Positions 43,757 to 52,945 of a DNA stretch of 64,000 nucleotides are shown one piece after another. Position numbers and translations under genes: made by a program. The stretch is taken from assembly GCF_000317285.1 (NCBI RefSeq), contig NZ_AJLN01000100.1, positions 124,001 through 188,000 on the forward strand, in the 5' to 3' direction. This DNA is from Chlorogloeopsis fritschii PCC 6912 (lineage in GTDB: Bacteria > Cyanobacteriota > Cyanobacteriia > Cyanobacteriales > Nostocaceae). The notes under the pieces were generated by a model. The model was not told the origin of the DNA. It did not search any database and saw nothing but the letters and a program-made list of their open reading frames with translations. The stretch's first letter is position 1, and each line of letters starts with the position of its first letter.

Positions 43757-45091
43757 CTAGAGAGAGAAAGGATATGTCTCTGGTGCTTCACCAACTTCCC
43801 AATGGGGAGTACGATCTAACGGTTGTACCCCTTTGGTGTCATCAATGTGGATGACAAAGTCAAACTGTTCGGGAAGTCGAGCGTAGAAGTAGTGACTGAC
43901 ACGCTCTGTTTCCGGCAGATAGATGACTCCGATCGCCCGCTCTAATTTTGGTGTTTCCAGTCCTTTGATTGCCTGGTTTTGTTGCCGCAGATCCAGCAAA
44001 AACCAAGGCATACCCGTATCGTGGAATAAAGCTTCGTAGCTGTTTGGCAATGCCGGGCGAACTTGTTTGAGTTGCGTTACACCACCCCAAGTAGAAGCAG
44101 CAGTAACTGTACCCGTATAAGTAGTAAAACCGATCAAAATTGCATCATCAGCATATCGTTCGCGCACCAGTTGTCCGACATTCAATTCACCCGCAGCGCC
44201 CATGTCTGTTGCGCGTGCATCACCCAAGTGAGAGTTATGTTCCCAGATAACTACTTTAGTACGGCTTCCTTGACGATCTAGATGTTCAACGAGGCAATCT
44301 AGAGTTTCTGCCATGTGGCGATCGCGCAAATTCCATGACGAGATCCGCCCTTTAAACATGGAACGGTAGTATTCCTCAGCATTCTTCACTAATCGGGCAT
44401 TCTGTTCCGCGTAGAAAAACTCGTCTTCTGCGACTGTGCTATACTCCTTCATCTTATGTTGCAACTCTATTAATTGATTTACTGCTTCTTTCTGACAAGA
44501 GTCGCTCAAACTAAAATTGGCAGCATAGCCATAGGCTTGTGTATCTTCACCAAAGTTTTCAAAGCATGAGTAGCGATCGCGTGCCCGTTTCGCAGCTTCT
44601 GGATCAACTTTTTCGAGATAAGCTAAAACTGCTTCTATAGAAGAATACATACTATAAAGATCAAGCCCATAAAAGCCAACTTTGGTTGCATTGTTCGGCA
44701 AAGCATCATTGTAATCACGCAGCCAACCCACAAAACTCACTACATCTATGTTTCGCCACATCCAGGTAGGAAAACGCTGAAATCCATTTAATGCTTCATC
44801 AGGTGTAACATCTTTACTAATTCTATTTATGTAGCGATTTACACGATATGCATCAGGCCAATCTGCTTCTACAGCTACAGCCGTAAAGCCTTTTTCTTGA
44901 ATCAAACGTTTGGTAATTTCAGATCGCTGCTCATAGAACTCATGAGTACCATGTGATGCCTCACCAATTAATACGAAACGAGCATCACCAATTAGCTCCA
45001 AAAGAGAATCGTAATCTGTGGATGCACCCGTTAGTGGATAAGCTACTTCTTTAATTGCATCACTTAGTTTTGTTTTTGTTGAATTTGTCAT
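43757..45091 (-). CDS. Erythromycin esterase-like protein
   Basis: A 444-residue protein of the erythromycin esterase superfamily (EreA/EreB, succinoglycan-related). Visible: VLIGEASHGTHEFYEQR with the active-site Glu and His, VAVEADWPDAYRVNRY, and later VVIWEHNSHLGDARATDMG, with the second set of catalytic His and Glu. The start is taken at 45091, with GAGG about 10 bases upstream. Most members outside resistance islands have unknown substrates, so a resistance role is not claimed. It is the first gene before the SDR. Confidence 0.83.
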   Translation of the reverse strand: MTNSTKTKLSDAIKEVAYPLTGASTDYDSLLELIGDARFVLIGEASHGTHEFYEQRSEITKRLIQEKGFTAVAVEADWPDAYRVNRYINRISKDVTPDEALNGFQRFPTWMWRNIDVVSFVGWLRDYNDALPNNATKVGFYGLDLYSMYSSIEAVLAYLEKVDPEAAKRARDRYSCFENFGEDTQAYGYAANFSLSDSCQKEAVNQLIELQHKMKEYSTVAEDEFFYAEQNARLVKNAEEYYRSMFKGRISSWNLRDRHMAETLDCLVEHLDRQGSRTKVVIWEHNSHLGDARATDMGAAGELNVGQLVRERYADDAILIGFTTYTGTVTAASTWGGVTQLKQVRPALPNSYEALFHDTGMPWFLLDLRQQNQAIKGLETPKLERAIGVIYLPETERVSHYFYARLPEQFDFVIHIDDTKGVQPLDRTPHWEVGEAPETYPFSL

Positions 45092-45648
45092 AACTTTATA
45101 CCTCACCTAAAAATAGTGTTGGGGTGATAGGTTACAGGGTTGGGATCAGAGAAACTTTCATGTTTTGTTGTGAACTTTAGTACATGGAAGTCTGTCTTGA
45201 AAAAGACACAGATAATTCAACTTTGGATTTTAAATTTAGCCATTTTTGTGGATGAATTATGAATATCAAACATTAAGAAATTACAATTTAAAATTAGCCG
45301 CTATAAAGGTTTATGAATAATTTTGATGATATTTAAGCTTAAAGTTTTACTAGATTGGAATTTCTAGCGCAATGAATGATACATAATTTATTCAGTGTTA
45401 GAAAATTTGTTATGATATAAAACTATGTTAAAAAATTAAAAGTGCTTTCTCCTCTTTCTATGGTCGTGTTACTTTAATTACTTACCTGCCAAAAGGGTGA
45501 AACCATTCAGATCACGAACGGCAAAAATCCCGACTTCCCAAACAAGTCAGGATTCTGAGTTTCTCAATTTTCACCAATCAAGTTTTGTAGCGACTGTATT
45601 GCAATTCAAGCGATCGCAAGTCGCCATGAACAAACAACAAAATACTGG
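45092..45648. other. Intergenic region with minus-strand terminator
   Basis: No gene is supported. The left part carries the promoter of the erythromycin-esterase-like gene; the right part holds the terminator for the cyclase gene. Confidence 0.5.
45522..45554 (-). terminator. Rho-independent terminator of the cyclase gene
   Basis: AATCCCGACTT (45526-45536) pairs with AAGTCAGGATT (45544-45554) with one mismatch. On the minus strand the stem is followed by TTTTTG, as expected for termination about 95 bases after the cyclase stop. Confidence 0.7.
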
Positions 45649-47895
45649 CTATTCTGTCAATTGGCTAGCTGTTACAGGAGTTAGCAAGCCATTCGTTTCT
45701 CCCAGGGATTGAGCAACAACAACGCGATCGCGCCCGGCTTTTTTAGCAAGGTATAGTGCAGCGTCAGCAGCTTCAATGACTGCTGCACCAGTCGAGCCAT
45801 GATCTGGGAACATTGCTACTCCCACTGATAAGGTAATGTTGCCAAGTTTCTGACGCTGATGATACACATCTAGATGCTTAACACATTGCCGTATGCGCTC
45901 GGCTCTGTCTTGACAAACTTCTAAGCCTGCTTCCGGCAGAATCAACAATAACTCTTCTCCCCCATAACGACAGGCAATATCAGCTTTACGAATATGTTTT
46001 CTTAAAAACATACCGAGTTCCCGCAACACGATATCACCTGCTTCATGACCGTAGGTATCATTGAAGCGTTTAAAGTGGTCTACGTCAATCATAATAATCC
46101 CTACAGATTGTTGATTGCGCTCGGCTCGGCTGACTTCTCGTTCGAGAGACTCTTCTAGATAGCGGCGATTAAATAAACTGGTGAGGGGATCGCGGATACT
46201 TTGCTGTTGTAAAGCTTCATTTAGTCTTAAGTTTGCCAATGCCAAGGCAATGCGTTCCGCAACCGCAGAGGCTAGCCTTTGTTTGGCAATTGTCAATTGT
46301 TCTTTTTCTTGGGAATGCAAGTGCAGCATTCCTAAGGCTTCCCCTTGTGCCATCATCGGCACGCAAAGAGCTTCTCCTGTTTCCTCAATATGGCTACACT
46401 GCAAACCATGAGCATCAGCTACTGTAAAATGCGATCGCCCACGCCGTAGTGCCCAACATTGCTTGGGAGAAAACACTGTCTTAAAACCAACATTGACATC
46501 ACCCCAAGTTGTCACAGCTTCAACCAAGTGTTTTGACGCACTAATAATAAACACTCCACCAGAGGTATTAGGAAACAAAGGTTGAACTAATTGAGCAATT
46601 ACCTTATATGCTTCTTCAACTGTTAGGCACGCTTGCAGGATGTCGCTCATTTCACTGAGTAAGGCAATTTCCCGATTGCGCTGTTCTAGTTCTTGCACCC
46701 ATCCCGTTAGTTGCTGATTAGCTTGCTGTAAAGCGGCTTCTACTTGTTTGCGTTCTGTAATATTGCGGTTGACACCAATCGTAGCACTAGGCTGACCGTG
46801 TTCATTGTACAACGGTACAACTACTGTTTCGCATACGCCTTCTGTTCCATCTTTGCGAATAAAGTTAATTTCCCCACTCCAACGACCAGTACTAAGTAAC
46901 TCATCCAATATTTGCTGGGTTAATACACCAGACTGTTGGGGTTTGTGCAAAATCCCCAATTTTTTACCCAATACCTCTGCTTTGGCATAGCAAAACATTT
47001 TTTCTGCGGCTTTGTTCCAATCTAGGATTTGACCAAACAAGTCCGTTACAATTACACCATCAGAGATATTTTCAAAAATACAAGCTTGTTGTCGTAGGGT
47101 TTTTTCTACTTCTTTGCGCTCGGTAATATCTTGAATTTGGGCGATCCAGTACAATGGTTGACCGTGAACGTTGCGCACTAGCGATGTACTCAACAGAACC
47201 CATACTATATGTCCAAATTTGTGTATGTATCGCTTTTCTATGTGGTAACAGCGAATCTCACCATTCAGCAGTTGCAATATATAGTTAAGGTCAATATCTT
47301 GATCGTCTGGATGGGTGATTTCTTGACAAGTTGTAGATAGCAATTCTTGTTCTGAATAACCCATAATTTCGCACAAAGACCGATTCACTTGCAACCACTT
47401 GCCATCTAATCCCACCAATGCCATACCAATTGCTGCATAGTCAAAGGCATTGTGGAAGCGTTCTTTGCTTTCGCGCAATGCTTCTTCTGTAAAATGGCGT
47501 TCGGTAATTTCTAGTTCTAGTTTTTGATTGGCTTTTTTCAGTTCTATCAGGCTGGGAGTACTCAGAACTTGAGGAAGCGATCGCATCATTAACACAGCTG
47601 TACCCAATGAGCCAAAAGCTGTAATGGCTTTAATCATCCCCAAAAACCAAGAAACTGGATGCCAAAGCGTCCAAATTTCTACTATATGAAACGTTCCAGC
47701 GGCTACAATCCATACCGCAATTAACCGGAATATCCAGTTTAAGGGAAAATCTTGCCACTTGCGAATAAAATAAACTAACACTATGGGAATTAAATAATAG
47801 GCGAGAGCGATCGCAGAGTCGGATAAAATATTTAGCCACACCAATTCTGGCTGACATTGATAACAATGCCCGTATTGCTGATACACCGAACGCAC
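45649..47895 (-). CDS. Diguanylate cyclase with ethylene-receptor-like, PAS and GAF domains
   Basis: A 748-residue membrane signalling protein. Residues 22-108 form three membrane helices like the ethylene-binding domain of ETR1: SDSAIALAYYLIPI (Asp 26) and AAGTFHIVEIW with His 70. The copper Cys of ETR1 (CGATH) corresponds to Ala 66 here. Two PAS domains (about 146-260 and 270-385), a GAF domain (about 405-565), and a GGDEF domain follow, with DVDHFKRFNDTYGHEAGD and a GGEEL active site, which should still make c-di-GMP. The 3' region ends with a terminator. The signal sensed is unknown. Confidence 0.85.
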   Translation of the reverse strand: MRSVYQQYGHCYQCQPELVWLNILSDSAIALAYYLIPIVLVYFIRKWQDFPLNWIFRLIAVWIVAAGTFHIVEIWTLWHPVSWFLGMIKAITAFGSLGTAVLMMRSLPQVLSTPSLIELKKANQKLELEITERHFTEEALRESKERFHNAFDYAAIGMALVGLDGKWLQVNRSLCEIMGYSEQELLSTTCQEITHPDDQDIDLNYILQLLNGEIRCYHIEKRYIHKFGHIVWVLLSTSLVRNVHGQPLYWIAQIQDITERKEVEKTLRQQACIFENISDGVIVTDLFGQILDWNKAAEKMFCYAKAEVLGKKLGILHKPQQSGVLTQQILDELLSTGRWSGEINFIRKDGTEGVCETVVVPLYNEHGQPSATIGVNRNITERKQVEAALQQANQQLTGWVQELEQRNREIALLSEMSDILQACLTVEEAYKVIAQLVQPLFPNTSGGVFIISASKHLVEAVTTWGDVNVGFKTVFSPKQCWALRRGRSHFTVADAHGLQCSHIEETGEALCVPMMAQGEALGMLHLHSQEKEQLTIAKQRLASAVAERIALALANLRLNEALQQQSIRDPLTSLFNRRYLEESLEREVSRAERNQQSVGIIMIDVDHFKRFNDTYGHEAGDIVLRELGMFLRKHIRKADIACRYGGEELLLILPEAGLEVCQDRAERIRQCVKHLDVYHQRQKLGNITLSVGVAMFPDHGSTGAAVIEAADAALYLAKKAGRDRVVVAQSLGETNGLLTPVTASQLTE

Positions 47896-48173
47896 CTTTG
47901 TCTAAATAATAAGTGAAAACACGTAGATATTATCTATTTCTTTGGGTAGATGCGTAAATTTTATACCCAGTGTATCTACGACAAACGAAATTTTAACTTT
48001 TTCTTTAGGCAGAATGTAGTAATTGCAACTCCAGAAAATAAGCGTTGGTGCTGATTTAGGGGAGTGGGAACTGGGGATTGGGTATCGGGAATTGGGTATC
48101 GGGGATTGGGCGATTCGATTTTGGATTTACGATTTTGGATTGGAATTTAATCTAAAATCCAAACTCTAAAATT

Positions 48174-48229
48174 CCCAGTCCCTAGTCCCTAGTCCCTAGT
48201 CCCTAGTCTCTAGTCCCTAGTCCCTAGCC
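48174..48229. repeat. STRR: CCTAGTC heptamers
   Basis: About seven tandem CCTAGTC units, one being TCTAGTC. Heptameric tandem repeats of this kind are typical of heterocystous cyanobacteria. Confidence 0.85.
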
Positions 48230-48241
48230 CCCTGTCCCCTG

Positions 48242-48262
48242 TAACCTATAACCTATAACCTA
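48242..48262. repeat. STRR: TAACCTA heptamers
   Basis: Three exact tandem copies of TAACCTA, 32 bases before the VOC gene start. Confidence 0.8.
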
Positions 48263-48294
48263 TATACCCTATTACCTCATATATTTAATAAACC

Positions 48295-49323
48295 ATGAAT
48301 CAGGGACAAAAAACGGCTATAGAAGGTATATATGAAGTGTGTATAGGCGTACCAGAGCCAAATTCTGCCATTCAATATTGGGAGCAATTTGGCTATCGCC
48401 TTAGTCAAGAGGGAGAATTACCTAAAGCTATAGCTAGACAGTTATATGGTGTAGACTCATCTTTACGCTCGATTCGCCTTGATCACCAAGATACGGATCA
48501 TGGTTTGATTAGACTAATGATTTGGCAAAATCCCATCAATCAAGGATTGGGGATAAAGTCAATGAAAGCGAGAGGAAATCGCTGGGCAACGACATTAACA
48601 GCCGACATTTTAAACATCCTCAACCATGTAGAAGAAGCAAAAGCTGCAGGTTGGGCGATCGCGTATACTCATCCACACTGGGAAGTGATCTATAACAAGG
48701 AGAGAAAAAATCGCCCATTTCTCGATTCTATGGTAGGGGTGCGAGAAATGCTGTTATTGCAACCACTGACGCGACAAGTTTTGTTTCAAAGATTTGGCTA
48801 TACACTCCCCGATTATGGAAAAATTAACAGCAATTCTCTGCTCAAGACAAGCCAGTTTACCCATATGGGGATGGTAATTCAAGATGACAGCAAAGAAACA
48901 CTGAAATTTTATGACGAAGTTATGGGCTTGTTGCGGGTGCGTGATGATGTAGAGACTAGCTACGAATCATCACTTGCCGGGCGAGAAATTTTTGGACTTC
49001 AACCTGGTGAAAAATTTTTTGTCACTGCCTTTGACGATCCGCGTTCCTCCAAAACTGATTTGATGGCAGCACGCAGTGGCAGACTTTATATTATTCGCTT
49101 TCCCAGTTCTATGAATATAGAATCGCGATTTGAAGCAGCCAAGCCAGGTAGTTTGGGAATGTGTTTGTACACCTACCGAGTGCAGGAACTTTATCAATTT
49201 AGCGATCGCATCAAAGCCAGCCAAGCGCAAAATTATACCAACATCGTCGAAAATGAATTTGGAGAACCGAGTTTCTCCTTTGTCGCACCGGATGGATACT
49301 TCTGGACTTTAATTGCACAGTAA
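48295..49323 (+). CDS. VOC (glyoxalase/dioxygenase-fold) protein, two-module
   Basis: A 342-residue protein with two VOC-type modules: one near residues 11-125 (YEVCIGVPEPNSAIQYWEQF) and one near 185-341 (FTHMGMVIQDDSKETLKFY, ending EPSFSFVAPDGYFWTLI). The family includes glyoxalases, extradiol dioxygenases and resistance proteins. Likely metal ligands (His, Glu) cannot be assigned safely; the second module has H and E near the usual positions. Cytosolic; substrate unknown. Confidence 0.75.
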   Translation: MNQGQKTAIEGIYEVCIGVPEPNSAIQYWEQFGYRLSQEGELPKAIARQLYGVDSSLRSIRLDHQDTDHGLIRLMIWQNPINQGLGIKSMKARGNRWATTLTADILNILNHVEEAKAAGWAIAYTHPHWEVIYNKERKNRPFLDSMVGVREMLLLQPLTRQVLFQRFGYTLPDYGKINSNSLLKTSQFTHMGMVIQDDSKETLKFYDEVMGLLRVRDDVETSYESSLAGREIFGLQPGEKFFVTAFDDPRSSKTDLMAARSGRLYIIRFPSSMNIESRFEAAKPGSLGMCLYTYRVQELYQFSDRIKASQAQNYTNIVENEFGEPSFSFVAPDGYFWTLIAQ

Positions 49324-49406
49324 CAAAGAATGCCATCTCTACAATAAAATCTGTATTTTTCACATCAAGACTCCTACCAACCGCCACCAGGCAAAGCCTA
49401 GAAACC

Positions 49407-49435
49407 CTTGTTACCAGGTTCAACCTGGTAACGAG
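49407..49435. repeat. Hairpin repeat, family 1, copy 3
   Basis: CTTGTTACCAGG, TTCAA, CCTGGTAACGAG; one G-T change from copies 1 and 2. It is followed by the second small hairpin GAGCC/GGCTC at 49441-49453. Confidence 0.85.
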
Positions 49436-49516
49436 AACTTGAGCCTCTGGCTCGCTCAATTCCTTCTGCCCTCTGATTTGCGCGAAGAGCGACAAAACCC
49501 ACTCCTACCAAATGCC

Positions 49517-50320
49517 ATGATTAAAGTTGCCACTATCAATATCTTGTACGAAATGAAATTCTGGCAGCAGCGGCGCGAGTTGCTGGTAGAAGGTTTAGCA
49601 GCAGTTGGGGCAGATTTGATTGGATTGCAAGAAACCAATTTGCAAGCAAATACTGGTTTGTGGTTGGCTGAACAGCTTGATATGCCCTATATCCACTTAG
49701 TTGCTGCTCAAGAGCGATCCTATGTATTGAGAACCGAGTACGGAACTGCAATTCTTAGCCGCCATCCGTTTATTCAACAAGCCGAACTTGATTTGCAATC
49801 TCAGGGGCGGATCGCACAATACGTACAGGTAAAAATAGGCGATCGCTCATTAGTATTTTGCAACGGACATTATTACTGCCAACCCGGTTCTTCTTCTTTG
49901 CGAATGAGACAAATACAGTCGTTAGTCAACTGGCTCAGTGCCTTACCTGCAGATCTGCCTGTAGTAGTTGTGGGAGATTTTAACGCTACACCTGAAACAC
50001 CTGAGATCGCATTCATGCGGGAGCAATTTACTTCCGCATACGCCGCCCAGCATGGTTGCGAACCAGAGTATACTTGTCCGACACCCTTATTGCAAGCCCA
50101 CAGCAAGTTCTGGCGTCCATTGGGGCTGCGATTGATTAATTTGTGGACTAACCGCAAATTCACACCTTGGCGCGGTACACTTGACTACATATTTATCAAC
50201 AAGCACTTGAGCGTCCGTGATTGCCAGCTGATTCTGACTGAACCTGCACCCGATCGCAAAAATATTTATCCATCAGATCATTTCGGCATCGCTGCTGAAC
50301 TAGAGATAGTACAAGTATGA
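49517..50320 (+). CDS. Endonuclease/exonuclease/phosphatase family protein
   Basis: A 267-residue EEP-fold protein from the ATG at 49517. The frame is open from 49313, but a family-1 hairpin lies in that part, and the fold starts at KVATINILYEM, so the later start is right. Motifs: IGLQETN (metal Glu), VVVGDFNATPETPE and a final IYPSDHFGIAAELE (catalytic Asp-His). Such enzymes cleave phosphodiesters in nucleic acids, lipids or nucleotides. Its last 43 bases overlap the converging c-di-GMP phosphodiesterase gene. Confidence 0.82.
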   Translation: MIKVATINILYEMKFWQQRRELLVEGLAAVGADLIGLQETNLQANTGLWLAEQLDMPYIHLVAAQERSYVLRTEYGTAILSRHPFIQQAELDLQSQGRIAQYVQVKIGDRSLVFCNGHYYCQPGSSSLRMRQIQSLVNWLSALPADLPVVVVGDFNATPETPEIAFMREQFTSAYAAQHGCEPEYTCPTPLLQAHSKFWRPLGLRLINLWTNRKFTPWRGTLDYIFINKHLSVRDCQLILTEPAPDRKNIYPSDHFGIAAELEIVQV

Positions 50321-52086
50321 ACCAAAGAGCGATCGCTCTGCCGAGAACTTTCCTTCAGCATTTGAGTAATTGTATCAACAGGAACGGGGCGACTAAAGTA
50401 AAATCCTTGACCTTCGTCACATCCCCGTATTTGCAGATAGTCAAGCTGGTCTTGAGTTTCCACGCCTTCTGCTGTAATATTCAACCGTAAGCTTTTTGCT
50501 AGAGCAATGATAGCATCAGTTACGGCTGCACTATCAGGATTTGATGTGACATCTTGTACAAATGACCGATCTATCTTGAGCATATTAATCGGAAGGCGCT
50601 TTAAGTAGTTCAGAGAAGAATAACCTGTACCAAAATCATCTAGAGCTAGGCAGATGCCGAGTTCTCGTAATTGTTGGAGGATTTGAACAGAGCGTTGAAT
50701 GTCACTCATCAAGAAGCTTTCAGTTACCTCTAGTTCTAAGTAAGATGGTTCTAGTCCTGTCTCTTCAAGGATTTGCCTGACTACTTCTACGAGATTTGGT
50801 TGTTCAAACTGTCGGGCTGACAAATTCACCGAAATCCGAATTGGAGAAATTCCAGCCAGCTGCCAAGCACGATTTTGAGCACAGGCAGTTCGCAAAACCC
50901 ATTCACCAATTGGCACAATTAAACCGTTGGCTTCTGCAATTGGAATAAACTTTGCCGGAGAAACCAAGCCATGTGTGGGATGCTGCCAGCGAACTAGTGC
51001 TTCTAGAGCTACCACTTGTCTGGTGTGCAAATCAATTAAGGGTTGGTAATAAACCAGTATTTCATTGCGTTCAACTGCTCCACGTAATTCATTTTCCAAA
51101 ACCAGTCGCTCCTGCAACTGCGCATTAATCTCTGGCGAGTAAAATTGGTATTGGCTACGTCCCTGCTGTTTCGCTTGGTAAAGTGCTATATGAGCTTGTT
51201 GCAAGAGTTGCTCAACACCATTAAGATTATCCAGTTCGTTAATCGTGATGCCGATGCTGGCTGTGATATGGATGGTTTTACCCTCTAAAAAGAAGGGTTT
51301 TGCTAACGCACCAAGTATTAATTGAGATAGCTTAATTACACTCTCAAAAGAAGAAAAGTCTGTTCTGGCGATCGCAAATTCATCTTGACTCAAATGGGCA
51401 AGGATATCTGTTTGAGTAATGCAAGTTGTTAAACGTTGGGCAACTGCTCTTAACAATAAATTTAATGTCTCATGTTCCAAGGCATGGCTGATACCAGTGA
51501 AATCATCGATACCAAGTAAAAGAACAGCTATCAGTCGTTGATTGTTTTGAGATTGAGATAGAGTTTGATGGAGGCGATCGCTCAATAAATCCCGGTTGGG
51601 CAATCCAGTCAACTCGTCGTAGTTTGTAATGTAATCAATTAACTCATTTAATTTGTGAAGCGTTTGCGAGGTATCCGCCATCAGCGTACCTGCTTCATCA
51701 GTGAATTGGGTGGGTAGTTCGGGTAAGGTTTTGGTATTTAGATAGTTGTGTAATGCAGCAGATGTCAAAATGACTGGAGCGAGGAGATGGCGTAATGCAT
51801 AGAGAGTGGCTGCCGTACCTGCCAATGTAGCCACCAGAGAAATAAGTAGAACTCGTACCGCGATCTCGAAAGAATAGGAATTTGAAATGACGAAGCTAAA
51901 GAGTAATGTCAACAGTGGTACATGAGTGCCTAAAAATGCCACTAACATGATTTTGGCGGTGTAACTTTTCTTGAGCAATCCAAAATGAGCTAGTGATGAG
52001 TACAGGGAAAGTTTGCGATCGAGGTTCATATATTCTGAAAAATTAAAAGTTGGCAATTTTAGCGATCGGGTATGTTGTAAAATCAT
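50278..52086 (-). CDS. Membrane GGDEF-EAL protein, c-di-GMP phosphodiesterase
   Basis: A 602-residue protein. Two membrane segments near residues 45-100 lead to a degenerate GGDEF domain, whose active site reads LSQDEF, so it probably lacks cyclase activity and may bind GTP as a regulator. The EAL domain is intact: EALVRW, NLSARQF, EVTES, DDFGTGYSSL, KIDRSFV, EGVET and GQGFYFSRPV, so it should hydrolyse c-di-GMP. The nearby cyclase at 45649-47895 makes an opposing enzyme. The alternative start at residue 20 is possible. Confidence 0.88.
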   Translation of the reverse strand: MILQHTRSLKLPTFNFSEYMNLDRKLSLYSSLAHFGLLKKSYTAKIMLVAFLGTHVPLLTLLFSFVISNSYSFEIAVRVLLISLVATLAGTAATLYALRHLLAPVILTSAALHNYLNTKTLPELPTQFTDEAGTLMADTSQTLHKLNELIDYITNYDELTGLPNRDLLSDRLHQTLSQSQNNQRLIAVLLLGIDDFTGISHALEHETLNLLLRAVAQRLTTCITQTDILAHLSQDEFAIARTDFSSFESVIKLSQLILGALAKPFFLEGKTIHITASIGITINELDNLNGVEQLLQQAHIALYQAKQQGRSQYQFYSPEINAQLQERLVLENELRGAVERNEILVYYQPLIDLHTRQVVALEALVRWQHPTHGLVSPAKFIPIAEANGLIVPIGEWVLRTACAQNRAWQLAGISPIRISVNLSARQFEQPNLVEVVRQILEETGLEPSYLELEVTESFLMSDIQRSVQILQQLRELGICLALDDFGTGYSSLNYLKRLPINMLKIDRSFVQDVTSNPDSAAVTDAIIALAKSLRLNITAEGVETQDQLDYLQIRGCDEGQGFYFSRPVPVDTITQMLKESSRQSDRSLVHTCTISSSAAMPK

Positions 52087-52357
52087 GTCTTTTATTCATA
52101 ATCCAATAGAATACATTCCATTAGGAAATGACATGAAGTAATATATTACACTTATCACTATTGCTATTCGCAGTATAGATATTTCTATATAGATTTGATA
52201 AAACTTACTTTGGAGTCTGTTTAGCAAGCAAAAATTTTTATCGTATAATTATTGAGTTAAATGTAAAATTTGTATTAATTGAATCTTACTCATTAGATAA
52301 ACTTGGGTGAAGGCGATCGGAATTTCTCATTACCATGCTCTGCATAGTGATGAAAAC

Positions 52358-52372
52358 TGAGGCTCCGCCTCA
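52358..52372. repeat. TGAGGC/GCCTCA hairpin
   Basis: TGAGGC, TCC, GCCTCA: a perfect 6-base stem. A related AGAGCCTC lies 15 bases later. Confidence 0.6.
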
Positions 52373-52401
52373 TGAAGAGGAGACAGAGCCTCAATCAATG
52401 A

Positions 52402-52425
52402 TTTCCCAGGCTCCAGCCTGGGAAA
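52402..52425. repeat. TTTCCCAGGC/GCCTGGGAAA hairpin
   Basis: Perfect 10-base stem with loop TCCA, followed by GAGAA. Similar design to the family-1 hairpins (CCAGG arms) though not the same sequence. Confidence 0.7.
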
Positions 52426-52500
52426 GAGAAAATTAGCAGTTGCTGAAGCTAAAGATTTTTAGATATAAACGTAAAAAAGCTAACAGCAGCAACGCTATAT

Positions 52501-52890
52501 ATGACTAGAGAATTTTTAGGCGATCTCTGGCAAGAAGATGTTTTTCGTCTACGCTATCAAATACAGCAGCAATTAGGGAAAAAAGCAGGAAGACGAACAC
52601 TTTTAGCTCGTGATTTGCAAACTCAGGAATTAGTTGTAATCAAATTACTAACTTTTAACCATAACTTTGAATGGAGCGATCTGAAATTATTTGAACGTGA
52701 AGCTGAAACTTTAAAATCTTTATCTCATCCCTCCATCCCACGCTATTTGGATTACTTTGAGGTCAATTCACCACAACTAAAAGGATTTCCTCTAGTACAA
52801 ACTTATCTGCCAGCAAAAACTTTAGAAGAATACGTAAAAGCAGGACGCTCTTTTACAGAAACAGAATTAAAAGATATAGCTAAAAGGTAA
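52501..52890 (+). pseudogene. Truncated Ser/Thr protein kinase (N-lobe only)
   Basis: A 129-residue frame that keeps only the kinase N-lobe: QQLGKKAGRRTLLARD, the ATP-binding Lys in LVVIKLL (residue 48), and an alphaC-like FEREAETLKSLSHPSIPRY. The catalytic HRD and DFG motifs are missing. The stop codon TAA falls inside a shortened copy of the family-3 palindromic repeat (52887-52911), so repeat insertion with deletion probably removed the rest. TatA follows 56 bases later. The remnant cannot be an active kinase. Confidence 0.85.
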
Positions 52891-52911
52891 GGTGGGCATT
52901 CTACACCCTAC
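52887..52911. repeat. Palindromic repeat, family 3, shortened copy
   Basis: Left end GTAAGGTGGGCA and right end CACCCTAC of the family-3 element are joined by TTCTA. The stop of the truncated kinase (TAA, 52888-52890) lies inside. Confidence 0.75.
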
Positions 52912-52945
52912 TATGATTTAAGAAGGAGTTTTACAGGAGACACTA

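Larger units (their letters stand above)
47896..48294. other. Intergenic stretch with heptamer repeats
   Basis: No gene is seen. The right part is filled with STRR heptamers and GGGGATTGGG-like short repeats; the left part should carry the cyclase promoter. Confidence 0.5.
52087..52500. other. Intergenic stretch with hairpins
   Basis: No gene is seen in 414 bases. Two palindromes are present, listed below. Confidence 0.5.

Noticed and set aside
43757-45091. Macrolide resistance gene
   Set aside because: The erythromycin esterase superfamily is broad; the gene sits beside an SDR with no mobile element, so resistance is not supported.
45497-45712. 71-residue plus-strand reading frame
   Set aside because: It runs through the terminator of the cyclase gene and into its 3' end, with no domain or ribosome site.
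48174-48262. CRISPR or origin iterons from short tandem repeats
   Set aside because: Units are 7 bases with no spacers and match the STRR type of filamentous cyanobacteria.
49313-49516. N-terminal extension of the EEP protein
   Set aside because: The open frame here contains the intergenic hairpin repeat and the fold starts at the ATG at 49517.
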